64,000 nt of DNA from Scolanthus callimorphus (GCA_033964015.1 JAWWUD010000217.1:25944-89943); one strand, 5' to 3'. Shown: positions 1 through 12,719, counted from the stretch's first letter. The notes: generated by a model not told the origin, from the letters alone. Translations and numbers: made by a program.

Positions 1-3000
1 TCTATCACGAATCGTAAAGACTAAATGTAATCAAAAGAAACATGGAATACAAAAAGAATAAAAAATCCTCTAAATAGTCTTCTGATTTTATAAGATCACT
101 AATGATTTCGATTTTGACAACTGCCTAATAATACTATACGAAGCCCGAAGCCAACAGCAATATTTCAACGAATGCTGCGTGCCGAAGTGATTATCTTTAA
201 AATAACTAATCTTATTTTCTCTCCTAGCATAATATTGGCAAAAAGTTCAAATTAGATTGCTAATCAGGGTTTGGTTTTGATTATTGTCAGATTTTCAAAA
301 GAAATCACAATAATTAATAAAGTTGTAAATTTGACAGCTTTTCATTGGCTGCAGAATTAATAGGATAATCATAGGGAATCAGTATTGTTGATGAAGTTGA
401 CAGGTTTGACAGTGTTTATTGTTTGCCAATGTCAGATAGTCAAGGGATAACTGCGTTGAATGAGATAGGCGGAACGAATATATAATTGCTTTGAAAGTTT
501 ATTGTGCAATTTGAATCAATTGTAAAATAAATAAAGAAGGCTGTAGATTGTCAGATTTGCATTGGCTCTCTATTGTTTTAAAGCAACTTGCCTGGGCTAG
601 AATTAATTCGTTGCTCAACATTGGTGGATTGACCGGCCGATAAATGCAGAGCGATTCGGATGATGAAGGAATTTTCCTGACGCAGTGCTCTTTCAGGGAG
701 AAACGCTGCGTAATGCAGAGGCGATAGTAGATATGGTAAGTTATTTTGCCAATCTTGTATTTTCGAACGTAAATGATTCACGACTGCATAGATTAGAACT
801 AATACCTCTATTTCAGTGTTCCAAATGTGCGGCTTTAAAATTTGACTAGACTTGCAATCATCAAGTTGTACACTTTCACGAAACTTAGAATGACAAGCTT
901 TCCATAACAAATAGGTTCTCCAATCTTTCAAGTTTTTAAAGAGTTTTTTTTAATATTAAACCTGGCTGTTGCAGTTTTGCCGGCCGCTTTCCTGACAAGA
1001 AAATCAAAAATGGTTCAAATCTCAATCCAATCCCATCCTCTTGATGACAGATCAAAATAGCCTATAATGTTCTTTATCTAACAGCTGAATGCTTTTTAAA
1101 AAAATCTGGGACATTATTTTGGTTACTCCGGACAACTTAAATGTGTTTTGACGTACAGTTCTAGTGCTAATTTTCTGTTCACGATGGACACAAATTAAGC
1201 GTGCGAGAGTCCCTCTCCCAACACAATCTTTTGTTAAAAAAACAACTAATAGTTGTCCTTTCCACCAGATTCCGCGTACCCATCTCAAACTTGGAGAGTG
1301 TCGCAAGTTTGAAGAAGGCTGGGTTTCCGATGCCAAAATGAGAAAGCGGAGGTGGAGTCTCAGGGTGTTCGAAGAATGCCGTGTCTCGAGGAACAAGGCG
1401 GTAGTGATGGATCCATCTAGTAGCGAGCCGTAAAAGAGCTCAAAACAAGAAATTAAAACTATGTTCTTGAATGCGTCATCAGTGTTATTACTTCTTTCGC
1501 AAGAAGTGATAACTGATCTTATTTAAATTCTATAAGTTCTTTTTCTGTATTATGTTGATGAAAACCAAAATCTAAGTGTCTTAGAAAGATCGGTCTTTTT
1601 GCTAGTAGAGAAATTATTAGGGGTAATCTCTTTTACTCGCAAAATAGACACACTGCAATATTTTAATAATGCTGTCGTTTCCAAATCCAGACAGCATTAT
1701 TAAAAAATATGGCAGTGTGTCCATTTAGCGAGTATAAGAAATTAGCCCTGATAATTTCCCTGCTGACAAAGAAAGCCGCTCCCGTTTTTTGCTGAGACAC
1801 TTCACGGCTGTTCAAGAGCTCTCTGAGCGGACTTTTAGTTAGTGATCACTGGAGCGCGCAATTTATGCAAAACTGTTCCATTTCATATCATGCAAGAAGC
1901 ACAGGAAGAAATGAAATGTACAGAGATAAAAAGCTTCAGTGATATGGTTCAAGAAAATAAATTCGTATCGCAAAATTAGTGTAAATAAAGCGGTTTTCAA
2001 TGACATTTAAAACTACGGACGCCAAGGCGTTGAAGCGTAATAAAATTTTTATAATGAGGTTTTAAATTAGGAAATTTAGAGAGCCCACAAAGCACATAAC
2101 GTTCGAAACCTTTGTTTCACGCTACTTTCTTAAAGCGCGGATTTAAAAATTCTAGTGCGAAAACGTGATTTTTCCAGCTTAATAGACCTAATGTATGATA
2201 TTCTTTCATGTTTGTGGAAACATCGAGCATAGTCTGCGCTTGCTAGGAATTCGTGATTTCGGATACTTGAATTTCAAACTAAACTACGCAATTAATTCAA
2301 CAAAATGTTTCTCACTGACGTTCTGTTATTCATTGTTAAACCACATTTGCGCATTGGCCTTGAAACATCGTACCATGCGAGACGGCTCGTGAAATTACAA
2401 ACGGTTTAGATATATCACTCGTGGTATTTATGCCAAATATCACTACAAACCATGCTATTACCTATACAAATCTCACTCGTCTTTTGCCAATCAACGCGCG
2501 CGTAAGAATTCTTGGGTTTCAATCACGTGACTTTTGCGCGTAATTTTGCTTCCGGTCTGAATCAGCTGGAGGTCAAGATGAAGAAGTTTTCTGAAGTTCA
2601 CGAGCAAAACTTCAAATTTAGTAGCTACATTTTCTAGAAAATCACAACTATAAATGAACCTGATTCGTATTTAAAATTAATCGTAGTGTAAATACAAATT
2701 TGTAGCGATTAGCTTTTCTAGACAGTTCAACTGTGGTAAATGAGTAAAACTTTACAAACTGGCTGATATTTTATGCAGCGTTTTTTCAAAGCTTGATTTT
2801 TCACTCATTTGGCGCAAAAAAAAAAATAATTGTAATGTAAAATAGTTATGTAATAGGGTTGAGAAACATTTATATGCTCCTTCTGTTCTTGTTTCTGGAC
2901 GAAAGACCTAAGAAACAGAAGTTTGAAAAACAAGTTAAGTACTTGATTGTGTTTTTTGTCAAACGGAACTCAGAAAATCGACCCGGCTAGCTCTGTTGCA

Positions 3001-3800
3001 TACAGTTTTCCCCATACTGCAAAACAATTTTCCACATAAACAAGATTCAATTCTCAATAAGCTTACATGTAGGTGACAAATTTCTGTAGTTTCTAAAGTA
3101 TGTTTTTACAAAATACCTAAATTTTTACTCTTTCAAAGTTGTGTTTCAGTCAGCTCAACGCAACGACAAAACTCACTTTGAAATGAAACAAAAACTTGAC
3201 CAAACTTTAGTCAATGAAAAACAAATTGTATACACACGACTGGGAAAAAGAATCGAAAAGTCCATGGCGACCTAGAATAAATAAGTAAATCCCTGAGTAA
3301 TATAAATCCCGGAGATTTTGCTGGGTTTTCGGACTCCTTGTAAGTTAAAATGTTTGACAAACTTTTATTTTTGCCTACCTGCTCGGATTTTGAAGCGAAC
3401 TTCATGTGATTTATCCGTGTATCAAATGAGAAACCAATTCATCTCATAGTCCTGGTGTTTTGTGTAAATCCTTTATGATTCCCTAATCCATCCGTAGCTA
3501 CCAAACTCATTTAAACTGAACTTCAAATACATATTTCATGAATCACGTTCACTGGCGACAACAAGTTCTCGAGGCCACGGCGCTTTTCGGCTGCATTTCT
3601 GGAGTCGTTTGGACCATTTCGATTGTTTTCAGAGTTTGTATTGCTTGCCTGTCTGTTTGGGCAATCTAAAGACATCTGTTTATCTGTTACCCAACTTGTA
3701 GAATGCGAAACAATGCGAGGAGCTAACATTTTCACAGTTTTCCATCTCGAAAAGCACTGCAGGCACGGGCCAGGCACGGACGTTTAACCTCCAGCTGAAT
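1..3800. other. AT-rich stretch without a supported gene
   Basis: No reading frame here has recognisable protein motifs, splice-bounded exons or a convincing start context; the open frames are short and overlap on both strands. The only structure I see is the imperfect inverted repeat near 1.6-1.78 kb, listed separately. Confidence 0.5.
1600..1782. repeat. Imperfect inverted repeat (MITE-like)
   Basis: The two arms, about 1600-1690 and 1690-1782, are inverted copies. Matching blocks include the AGACACACTGC-type and GCATTATTAA-type sequences around a short centre. Arms are diverged and I could not fix a target-site duplication. It is probably an old palindromic MITE. Confidence 0.5.
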
Positions 3801-3842
3801 TTTTAATGAGGCTCTAAAAAGCGGATGTGACGTCATATGAAA

Positions 3843-4450
3843 CCCAAGAATTGAGCTATGGGATTCTATAGGATTATTCAAAGCTTCAGGAGGCTAGATT
3901 CCGCTAAGAAAATAGCACGAAAAAAGCGATATCGCACGAGTCGCGCAGAGACGAGGGCGATATCGTCTTTTTGAGTGCTATTTTCGGCGGAATCTACCGA
4001 TTGAACGCTTTGAATATACTTGAATCCTATGATATCTCGTCCTCAATTTACACAAAAAATAGATATCATAGGATTCTATAGGATCATTCGAAGCTTCAGG
4101 AGGCTAGATTCCGCTAAGAAAAATAGCACGAAAAGAGCGATATCGCGCGAGTCGCGCAGCGACGAGGGCGACATCGCCTTTTTGAGTGCTATTTTCGGCG
4201 GAATCTACCGACTGAACGCTTTGAATATACTTGAATCCTATGATATCTCGTCCTCAATTTACACAAAAAAGAGATATCATAGGATTCTATAGGATCATTC
4301 AAAGCTTCAGGAGGTAAGATTCCGTTAAGAAAATAGCACGAAAAGAGCGATATCGCCTTTTTGAGTGCTATTTTTGGCGGAGACTTTGGATATACTTGAA
4401 TCGTATGATATCTCGTCCTCAATTTCCACAAAAAGAGATATCATTGATCA
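3843..4450. repeat. Three tandem copies of a ~210-bp interspersed repeat
   Basis: Each unit starts near GATATCATAGGATTCTATAG, runs through CTTCAGGAGGCTAGATTCCG, a GCGATATCGC-rich centre and a TGAGTGCTATTTTCGGCGGA block, and ends in ATATCTCGTCCTCAATTT. Units begin near 3850, 4065 and 4275; the third is shortened. The unit is internally semi-palindromic. Single copies occur at about 6380-6595 and, reversed, at about 39415-39610. Confidence 0.8.
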
Positions 4451-5297
4451 TTCCAGACCCCCAGCGTGAATTATCCTACAGAAACAAGCTCTTCAAAAAA
4501 CATCGTAAAAAATCCATCACCGCACCATCTACTTGGGAAGCGTACAAGAAATAGTTCATAGGCGATTAGTGTATAAATATGTAAATAAACTAGAAGTAAT
4601 CGGAGATTAGTAAGTGCGCTCGTGGTTAAATCTTTTTCCGCTAACCTGATCTATACAGCAAGCAACCTTGCATATATACACTACTGTAAGGTTCTTATGA
4701 AACAGCTATCAAATTTCAGCCTGACTTTCTCGTGTTCTTAAGCCATTGTTCTTACAATGCGGGTGTTACTTGTTACTGTATCAATCTACAGAAACATTGA
4801 TTACCTCTATCCTCTATGTCCAATATTCTTGAGTTGTTAGAGTAAATTCAGTAAATTCTATAGCAAGAACCTTGTTTCTATTCTGAAATGTTCGTCAGAA
4901 CTCTTCATACTTCAGATACTTGTTCAGAAATCAAATCGCTGTAATGAGACATAGTCAACCATTCGTATTATTTACGTTCAAAGTCGAACAGATTCCAGTA
5001 TATGTGCCGAAGCAGTCGGTGTCTAGTTTTCGTAGGCAATATATTTGTCAAGTATCACACTGTAGACTGAGAGAAGTTTCGATCAACGATTCTGAAAGCA
5101 GTCCGATGTTGACAGAACACACGTGGGTTGCACAGTTCTGTCTCGCGTAAATTTCATCGTTTGTTTACTAGAAAATACAGCACTAAACAGCTTCCTGACG
5201 TCCAGATAAGTAGCTTCGTCCATTTTTTCTTTCTGTATATTGTCAACAAATCACCAGATCCAAAAATCCAGCCACGGTGGAGATCGAGAAAGCAGTC

Positions 5298-5780
5298 TAG
5301 GGTCAGACAAATTATGCTCGTAAATTTGACCACTATGTTTTTTAGCGTCACCCTTAAAACCTTCCCATAATGCCGAAAATTATGCTCGTGTCGGACCATT
5401 ATGCTCGTGTGATGCTGGTAAATATTTCTCCTTTGACCCCACCCAAACGAGAAACGAGTCCTCAAAGCTTTTTTACTTTTTTAACTCACAAAAGGCAAAA
5501 GGCCGGTGATCTAACATGTCTAGGAGAATTAACCAAGCCTCTTGGCCAAGAACGAAGCCTTAGAAAGACCAGAATAATCAGGCAGAGTCAAATTCAAAGC
5601 CCAATTCGATATTTTTTCTTACATTTTCAATGAAAATAGGGAAATATTTTAATAACTTTAAAGTTTGTAGCATTATGCTAAAATTATGTTGAAAATTCGG
5701 CCATTATGCCAGCATTATGCTCGATGCTCTGACTATGCCATTATGCTAAAAATTATGCCGGCATAATGTGTCTGACCCTG
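5298..5780. mobile_element. TIR element rich in ATTATGC motifs
   Basis: The left end reads AGGGTCAGACAAATTATGC and the right end is its near inverse, GCATAATGTGTCTGACCCT, about 480 bp apart. The interior is repetitive for ATTATGC/GCATAAT words. This fits a non-autonomous DNA transposon. The superfamily is unknown because no clear target-site duplication was found. Confidence 0.6.
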
Positions 5781-6035
5781 GAAAGCACGAAACAAACATG
5801 AACTCGTTTTATTTGTCCCACACGTGAGCGGGAAAATTACATTACGTCATAAATTATACCACAATGCGCGCGTTTCTCGAATTCTGATTGGCTCTCAGCC
5901 ATGGGTACATAAGAGGACATACCACGGAACGCGCCATCATAAGCGCGCGCGCTAAAAAGAACCAACGAAAACACCGTTTGGCTGCGCGCGCGCTGCTTTT
6001 GCCTTTTTATTTTTGCCTTTTTGTTGTGGTATAAA

Positions 6036-6220
6036 ACAAATGTCCTCTGATTTTCCGTGGTATGTCCTCTTATATACCACGGAATGACGTAATAAAGTGG
6101 TCAAAATGTACTGCGGACCCACTCGGCTGCGCCTCGTGAGTCCACAACATTTGACCACTTTATTACGTCATTCCGTGGTATATAAGAGGACATACCACGG
6201 AAAATCAGAGGACATTTGTT
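6036..6220. mobile_element. 185-bp near-perfect palindromic MITE
   Basis: Two arms of roughly 70 bp (6036-6108 and about 6148-6220) are almost exact reverse complements, beginning AACAAATGTCCTCTGATTTT and containing ATACCACGGAATGACGTAAT. They surround a short GC-rich loop. A diverged piece of the same family lies just upstream near 5905-5930. Confidence 0.8.
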
Positions 6221-6379
6221 AAACAACTCACAAACCAGTTAATCTGGTCGTTCGCAACATCAAGTCGAGGCTATTTCAGTCCCCAACATCTCAGCTCAAA
6301 ACGCTACAGCATCCATGCCCACGCGACGAGATTAGAATGCGCTCGTAGAACTCGCACAATAAATTAATAAATAATCAAT

Positions 6380-6595
6380 GAATCATATGATTCTATACGA
6401 TTATTCAAGGCTTCAGGAGGCTAGATTTCGCCAAGAAAATGGCACAAAAAAAGCGATATCGCGCGTGTCGCGCAGCGACGAAGGAAATATCGCCTTTGTG
6501 AGTGCTATTTCGGCCTTTGAATATGGTACTTGAACCGTATGATATCTCATCCTCAATTTCCACAAAAAAGAGATATCATACGATTCTATACGTTA
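6380..6595. repeat. Single copy of the 3.8-4.4 kb repeat family
   Basis: It shares the AGGCTTCAGGAGGCTAGATT, GCGATATCGCGCG and TATGATATCTC blocks with the tandem trimer at 3843-4450, in the same order and orientation, with small deletions in the second half. Confidence 0.75.
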
Positions 6596-6959
6596 TCGGC
6601 AGGACAATATTATTTTAAGACATTTAAATGAGCGGGTAATATCTACCAAAGGAGTCACACTCCTGGTCCGCATTAATAGTATCTGAAATAGTAAAATAGC
6701 TGAGCTGTCAAACATTTCCGTATCAGTTATCGTCGACCTGAAATTATAGTCTAGCCCCTTGAGGGTAACCAGATACCTAACACTGGCATCCGCAGATAGT
6801 AGGAATCTAGTAAGATTTACAGGTTATATGTAGCCTTTCTTCGCGAGGGGAGACGATTAAACTTTGCTACCTTGCCCAATTCAAAACTTTGCTACCTCCC
6901 TTTCTTACAATAAAAACAAAATTACTCGAAGAATCATTAAGCATTAGATGTGACATTTT

Positions 6960-7722
6960 TAGCGGATCTCCCGCGCGAAGGCGCCAGCGTAGCGGAGCCC
7001 CATAGCTACATACTAGCCTGCTTGCAGGCGGTACTGGGTGTTTTTATCGCGGAAAAACCCGGTCCGATCGCTGTTCGGGCGCCATCTTGGAATTTTGAGG
7101 CGAGCGGTCCCGGGGGACCGGATAAAAACACCCAGTACCGCCTGCAAGCAGGCTACTACATACAGGAGGGAAAAGATAACAGAAAAGTGTATATGCATCG
7201 ACCTCTTTTTTCATGGACGTCCGGTTTAACTACTTCCGTTCGTGTGTCCGTCGTCGCACGGGCAACCCATGACCAGTTTTATAGCGGGAAGGGATGAACT
7301 TCAGACAACCAAACTTGGGTGAAGTTGTCTAAGTTGCAAGGGGGATGCAACGGCAAGGTCACGTGGTATGACGTCATAAAACGAAAAAAAGGTATACATT
7401 TTGGGAAGGGTTAAACCTCAGAGAACCAAACTGGGTGACATTATCTAAGGTGACAAGGGGGAGCAACTGTGGGATTACGTGATATAACGTCATCGATGAC
7501 GTCATCAAACGAGAAAAGGTTTATATCTTTGGAAGGGAGTGAACCTCAGACAACCAAAACTTGGGTGAAGTTGCTTATGTGGCAAGGGGGTGCAACGGGC
7601 GTGGTCACGTGGTATGACGGTGACAGGCTATGTACAATAGCAACCTTCTAAGTGTGTCATCAACACAGTGGAATATGTAACCGGAAGCTCCGCTTTTAGC
7701 CAGTGGCTAAATCTATATATAG
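6960..7722. mobile_element. Short copy of the CRE-satellite element
   Basis: The left side has an AGCGGAGC-containing terminal block and the right end is GAAGCTCCGCTTTTAGCCAG followed by TGGCTAAATCTATATAT, the same end as the copies ending at 28262 and 51715. It contains three satellite units with CACGTG and ATGACGTCAT cores around 7360, 7476 and 7604. A hAT-type MITE has inserted near its left end. Confidence 0.65.
7014..7155. mobile_element. 142-bp hAT-type MITE with 8-bp TSD
   Basis: Terminal inverted repeats of about 35 bp begin TAGCCTGCTTGCAGGCGGTA and continue as TACTGGGTGTTTTTATC; the right end is the reverse complement. The insertion is flanked by the 8-bp direct repeat CTACATAC at 7006-7013 and 7156-7163. 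An 8-bp duplication with long TIRs points to the hAT group. Confidence 0.85.
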
Positions 7723-7934
7723 CATTTAATTTATTTCTCATTCTATTTGACGAAACTTTCTTTTCTTTTCATAGGATATCTATTTTGAAGATTTCTTACT
7801 AGCGAAGTTGTTGACGTTTCTGGTATTTCGCCAGCGACGTGAAGAAACAGTATTGCTTATTGTCACGCTAGACTACATTTTCCGCTCCAGCCTGGCATTT
7901 ACAAGGTCAACAACGAGAAAGAAACAAATCAAGG

Positions 7935-8715
7935 ATGGACAATAACAAGAAACCTTACGAAAAGTATATTGTTTCTCTTCCGACTTATCTAGATTCATTT
8001 CGTGCACCTTGGTTTTCCTTCGCCTCTGAGATGATTCACCGGTTTTGGCAGGGAATGGGAGAGAAGGATGATCTAACATTTCTCGAGTTTGGAGGAGGGC
8101 CATGTATTTATACTCTTATCAGTGCCGCTCCGCATCTCAAGCACGCTGTCTTCTGTGACTACGACTTTAACTGCCTTAAAGCTGTCGATTCTTGGATAAA
8201 GAAGGAAGACGGAGCGTACGACTGGAGGCCCATTGTGAAGCACATAGTGACAAAGCTTGAAGGCAAAGGAGAAGACCAAGTTTTCAAACGTCAAGACGAG
8301 ATCCGAGAGAAAATCCGAGCTGTTGTGCATTGTGACATCCATGGCCAAGACATCCTGGACATGGCAAGTCTACCAAACGAGTTGTACCCTCCATATGATG
8401 TGGTATCCACGAAGTTCTGTTTGAAGACCTGTATATACAGTAATGACGAGTTTAAAGAGGCCATCTGCAAACTGGCTGCGCTGATTAAACCTGGTGGATA
8501 TTTTATAACTTGGATAGTGGGGAAGCTAGTTATTACTGTATCAAAGATATAACGTATCACATGTTTTACATTACGAAAGAGCTTTTGCTAGAGACACTGA
8601 AGAAAGCTGGTTTGGAGGTATAAATTACACATCTGAACAGGCGGTTCTACCTGATAGTGTCACAGACGAGAAGTTCATTTTCTTTGTAACAGCCAAAAAA
8701 AACCCTGAAATATAA
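7935..8715 (+). CDS. NNMT/PNMT/TEMT-type methyltransferase, with two one-base frame breaks
   Basis: This is a SAM-dependent small-molecule N-methyltransferase of the NNMT/PNMT/TEMT family. It would be cytosolic; the substrate (nicotinamide, an amine or a thioether) cannot be read from sequence. The SAM-binding motif LEFGGGPCIY lies about 50 residues in. It is followed by the family's acidic strand (CDYDFNCLKAVDSWIKKE), a DWRPIV block, the CDIHGQD strand and LIKPGGYF. The start ATG at 7935 gives a normal N-terminus and the gene appears intronless. The open frame stops at 8552, but the family C-terminus continues in shifted frames: ASYYCIKDITYHMFY, ELLLETLKKAGLEV, then SVTDEKFIFFVTAKK to the stop at 8713-8715. 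Each shift equals one missing base, the first in a G run at 8519-8522 and the second at about 8611-8630. Total length would be about 260 residues, normal for the family. Either assembly error or a recent pseudogene explains this. Confidence 0.88.
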
Positions 8716-9265
8716 CTCCAGTATCGAGCAAAATACCTGACGTATAACTCCGGTATCACCCAAAAAATTGACACGTAACTCCTGTATCAGCACAAAAACC
8801 TGACATATAACTCCTATATCAGCCAAAAAGTCTGACATATAACTCTAGTTTCAGCCAAAGACGTGGCATATAATTCAGTATCAGTCAAAAGACTTGACAT
8901 ATAACTCCAGTATCAGCCAAAAGACCGTGACATATAACTCCAGTATTAGCCAAAAGACTTGATATAACTCCAGTGTCAGCCGAAAGACCTGACATAACTC
9001 AATTCAGTATCAGCCAAAACACGTGACTCTATATAACATCAGTATCAGCCAAAGAACTGACATATAACTCCAGTATCAGTCAAATGACTTGGCATGTAAC
9101 TCCAGTATCAGCCATAAAGATCGGACATACAACTCAAGCAGCCAAAATACTTGACGTGACTCCAATTGTCAAGCAAATTACCTGACTCAGTCCAGTATCA
9201 GCCAAAACAAGTGACATATAACTCCAGTATCGCCAAAACACGTGACATATAACTCCCCAGTATCA
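8711..9265 (+). repeat. ~30-bp minisatellite starting at the methyltransferase stop codon
   Basis: There are about 18 diverged copies of a unit reading roughly CTGACATATAACTCCAGTAT then CAGCCAAAAGAC. The first ATATAA of the array contains the methyltransferase stop. A second array of the same family lies at about 39893-40275. Confidence 0.9.
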
Positions 9266-9269
9266 GCCG

Positions 9270-9676
9270 AAAAACGATGTTTCGATCAAAAAGATTGATC
9301 GATTTATAGCTTGTGGCGTGTGTGAATGACGGCACGTTCAATATGCGTGACTATTAGTGTTGTGTGACATAAATCGCTTGAGTGATATCTCTGGGATCAC
9401 TTGTAATGTATGCACTTGTATACCGCAAATATCCGTATCCATGTACAAATGCGGTTTACAGATGTGGATGTCTGATCCCTAAGATGCGGACTGCAATTTA
9501 TACATGCAGTTTAGATATATCAGAAAATACTGAAATTTAATGTGAATACTCTTTTCGCATGGATAGAAAAAAAAATCCCAGTGAAAACAAAATTTCGTAG
9601 AGGCCTTTGTAGAGTATAGAAGTTATCATTTGATGACGTCACGTTCAACCCAAGAATACACTTGCCTGGCAGAGTC
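9270..9676. other. No gene seen
   Basis: This is a unique AT-rich spacer between the minisatellite and the next MITE. It has no motif-bearing open frame or clear repeat. Confidence 0.4.
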
Positions 9677-9679
9677 AAT

Positions 9680-10037
9680 GGGCGCTTTCCATTTGACAGA
9701 AAATCCCGGAATTTTCGGTTAGAAGTCAAATCGAAAGCGCCAAACTTGGGAAGAAATTGGGACAGCTTTTGAGCTTACGTACCCAGGACCTGGAACATTC
9801 GAAACTTTCGGAAAACGCTTTCCTTCCTTGACATCATTCCCGGGTTATTTCCACCAAAAGACGCTTTCCATTTTATTTCCAGTCGGTCTTTCCGAAAATT
9901 TGTGTAAATGGAAAGCACCCCAACCTATTTCGATTCCCAGTGGAGACATTAACGTGATTTCTCGGTTTGAACATTCCCATTGATCACAGGAATTCCCAGA
10001 AACTCGAACCACAAATTTTCTCAAATGGAAAGCGCCC
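9680..10037. mobile_element. ~360-bp TIR element (GGGCGCTTTCCATTTG ends)
   Basis: The left end GGGCGCTTTCCATTTGA and the right end TCAAATGGAAAGCGCCC are perfect inverted repeats. Two further inverted internal copies of the CTTTCCATTT word lie near 9735 and 9865-9920. This suggests a composite MITE. No confident target-site duplication. Confidence 0.6.
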
Positions 10038-10729
10038 AGTGCCTTCACTATATGTGATATAAGATCTAGCCCCCTGTACAATGTACAGACTTGGTGAATG
10101 ACTGAAGTTGCAAAAATCGAGTTCGTATGGAAAGGGTGAGACAAAACCGGTCAATCGGGTCCGTTCTACCATGAAACCAACCGAGCTTCACAAGTGCAAT
10201 ACCATCATGCTATGGAACATAGGATTAACTGCGTTTAGTCTATTTCTTTTAATAACAATAAAACACGCCATAATTAAGCAGAGTTTTGATCGAACCCAAG
10301 TGTGTCAATTCGCTCAACTATTTTGTGTTAGTTCTCTTTTCTGAGCCAATTCAATATATGGAAATTTATAAAGCACTTTTGTTCAGTTTATAAAAAAGGA
10401 ATTCATTCAGTGAATTGTTTTCAATGGGAAAATTTCAATGGAATTGTTTTCAATGGATGTATTTACATGCAAAATCGGTGAAAAGTTACAAAAAGTTTGT
10501 TGCAAAAATCTCCATACAAAAGTTTATGCTAGCCGTTGTGTTTTGTTTTCTTCGTACAACCGAACCCGAAAGGTTTTCTAGACATAAAGAAGCTAATGCC
10601 CATCTACTTTGTATGGAATCCTTTTTGTATAACTATCACAAATGCTTAAAATCATAATTTAGGGGTGAGAAAACTTACTTTTGGTGTCGATTTACTGGAC
10701 GCACGTTGATTTGATCGAGCTGCCAATGG

Positions 10730-11200
10730 CTTTTCTATCGTTTTCTGAAGGTTCATCATTTATAGATAGCTTTTTTTAAAGAATTCGATGGAGAAATGAC
10801 AGAAACGGCTGTAGTTTTGTCGGTTTGTCATAGTTTAGCGAGCGGAAAACACTTCCGGCAAAATCCATGACCATAAGTTACCATAGCGTTATGGAAATTA
10901 GGTTTCGACAGAAACATATAACTTAGTTATATGTTTCTGGTTTCGACCAATCAAAGCGCGCGTACACGCAGTTATTTTATAAACAGATATAGGAAAAAAA
11001 AATACTGTTTGGGCTGTTTGAATCATAAACATGTCCAATATACTCGACCTGGGCCGACCCGTCAACTACCGTGGGGACCCGTAAAATCCAAAGACATGTC
11101 GTCCTGCTGTGGGCTGCCCTCTTACTCTCGGGATCGAACGGGAAGTCAAATGTTCCTGTGTGAGCCTGGGAACGATTTGAGTTAGCTTGGTTACCAGGCC
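10730..11200. repeat. Interspersed element, sister of the one around the 40-kb minisatellite
   Basis: Blocks at 10730-11030 (TTTCTGAAGGTTCATCATTT, AGAAACGGCTGTAGTTTTGT, CAATCAAAGCGCGCGTA) recur in order at 40275-40530. The block at 11037-11140 (ACCTGGGCCGACCCGTCAAC, CTCTTACTCTCGGGATCGA) recurs in reverse orientation at 39775-39885. In the 40-kb copy the minisatellite sits between the two blocks; here they are adjacent. Confidence 0.7.
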
Positions 11201-11424
11201 ATCCATGATGGCGGCCGGAACACAGGGAGCTCACCCTTCCGTTAAAATCAAAGTAAATGTGTTATTTTACTGTTTTTTTTCCTCCGTTCTATTATCTGTC
11301 AATGGGAATCCTGTGTATTGTTTTACCTCTTGGACCCTAGGGAACGAGACGTCATACTAGTTTCCGATTGGCCACTATCAGTTATTTTCATAACAAAGGA
11401 ATTCATTGACCTTCACAACCTAGT

Positions 11425-11526
11425 GAATAGTATTATATCCAAACCGGCCTTTGTTCCACGGATCACTGATTTAGAGATGGGAACAACAGACTCCATTGTC
11501 CAGTAACCTGAGCAATGGTGTGGATC
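11425..11526 (+). repeat. 102-bp direct repeat A, copy 1
   Basis: It runs from GAATAGTATTATATCCAAAC to AGCAATGGTGTGGATC and is repeated almost exactly at 11806-11907, 381 bp downstream. Confidence 0.85.
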
Positions 11527-11651
11527 GTAGCAAAGGCCAGTGTGGATACAATACCAAAATGGGGGCTGGGTGGGCGGGTCTCTAAATGGAGCGTCATACC
11601 CCAAAGCTATAGCCCACCCCACCTCTCACTTTCCATTCATTCATGTCGTCT

Positions 11652-11810
11652 CAAAACACCAGCAAATCCGGCCAGCACTCGCAAAATGCGAGAAGAGAGT
11701 GAGCAATAGGATTGCTCGCTCTTTTATTGTGTTCTAGGTGAGCATAGCTCACATTTTAGTGGTTTCCGTGCTTCTCAGTGCCCGTGGAATGTTTTCGGCC
11801 GATTTGAATA
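11652..11810 (+). repeat. 159-bp direct repeat B, copy 1 (LTR-like)
   Basis: It begins CAAAACACCAGCAAATCCGG, contains a hairpin-forming GAGCAATAGGATTGCTC and GTGAGCATAGCTCAC, and ends CGGCCGATTTGAATA. An essentially identical copy lies at 13971-14129. The pair brackets a 2.2-kb interior, which could be a non-autonomous LTR-type element, but no primer-binding site or coding domain was found. Confidence 0.85.
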
Positions 11811-11907
11811 GTATTATATCCAAACCGGCCTTTGTTCCACGGATCACTGATTTAGAGATGGGAACAACAGACTCCATTGTCCAGTAACCTGAGCAATGGT
11901 GTGGATC
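11806..11907 (+). repeat. 102-bp direct repeat A, copy 2
   Basis: It follows directly on repeat B copy 1 and matches 11425-11526, so the local order is A-B-A'. That order suggests a tandem or LTR-junction duplication. Confidence 0.85.
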
Positions 11908-12719
11908 ACTCCGCTGTCCAATGCACCCACATCCGGCGGCACCCCGCGCCCAGCCCTTGCCCCAAAGGAATATTTGAGCCATATGGCTCCCCCATATCTC
12001 ATCCATATCTTATCACCCTCTACTCATTCCCCAATACTGTCACCATACCCCGTATACACTATCAATAGGAAGTATACAGCATAATTTGTGTAAGAGCACA
12101 GCACGGCGCCCGTCACTGTACGATTTCATTTGTGCGTCTGACTGGAGCTTCTTATTGTTCTCACAAGGGGGAAAGCTAACACAAATGACTAAATTGAGAT
12201 CATGAACCTCTCTCGAGACAGTTTCCGCTACCGGGTGTTACCCATCTACAATCTCGGATAGACTTCTCCCGCACGGAACCAAGAGCAGAATCAGCCAGGA
12301 CTGGTTCCCCCGAGCTGGTCCCCGGGAGCGTCACCCAATTCACCGTTTTGAGATACCTGATAGGCCGCCGTTTCGATTAAATCTTTCAACCCCTTCCCAT
12401 TCTGGAAGGACGAAATATTGTGTACGTCATCGCTTGATGGCGGCTAATCGTCCATTATAGAAGAGAAAACAACGAAGCCTGTAGAGTTGAGCGACACTCC
12501 CTGGGATCAGTAGGAGAACGCAGTCCCGGCGCAACTGCAAGAGTCGAGCACGAAGGGCCTTAGATGACCCTGGGACTGTGAACCCTAAATCACCCAAAGC
12601 TTACGTTTTTCTCTTTCATGCCTTTTTTTTTTTCCTTATTACGCAATTATGCGATGACAATTCCACAAGTAAAATCACAGATTCCACTCTTGCCTTTTCT
12701 TTTTCCCATTACTATATTG

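Noticed and set aside
1052..1433. Overlapping frames on both strands near 1.1-1.4 kb
   Set aside because: No domain, start context or splice support on either strand; possibly an old repeat, but no second copy was found in this window.
11425..11526. Possible hammerhead-ribozyme core in direct repeat A, as in Penelope-like elements
   Set aside because: CTGA is present but the CUGANGA...GAAA arrangement with matching stems is not.
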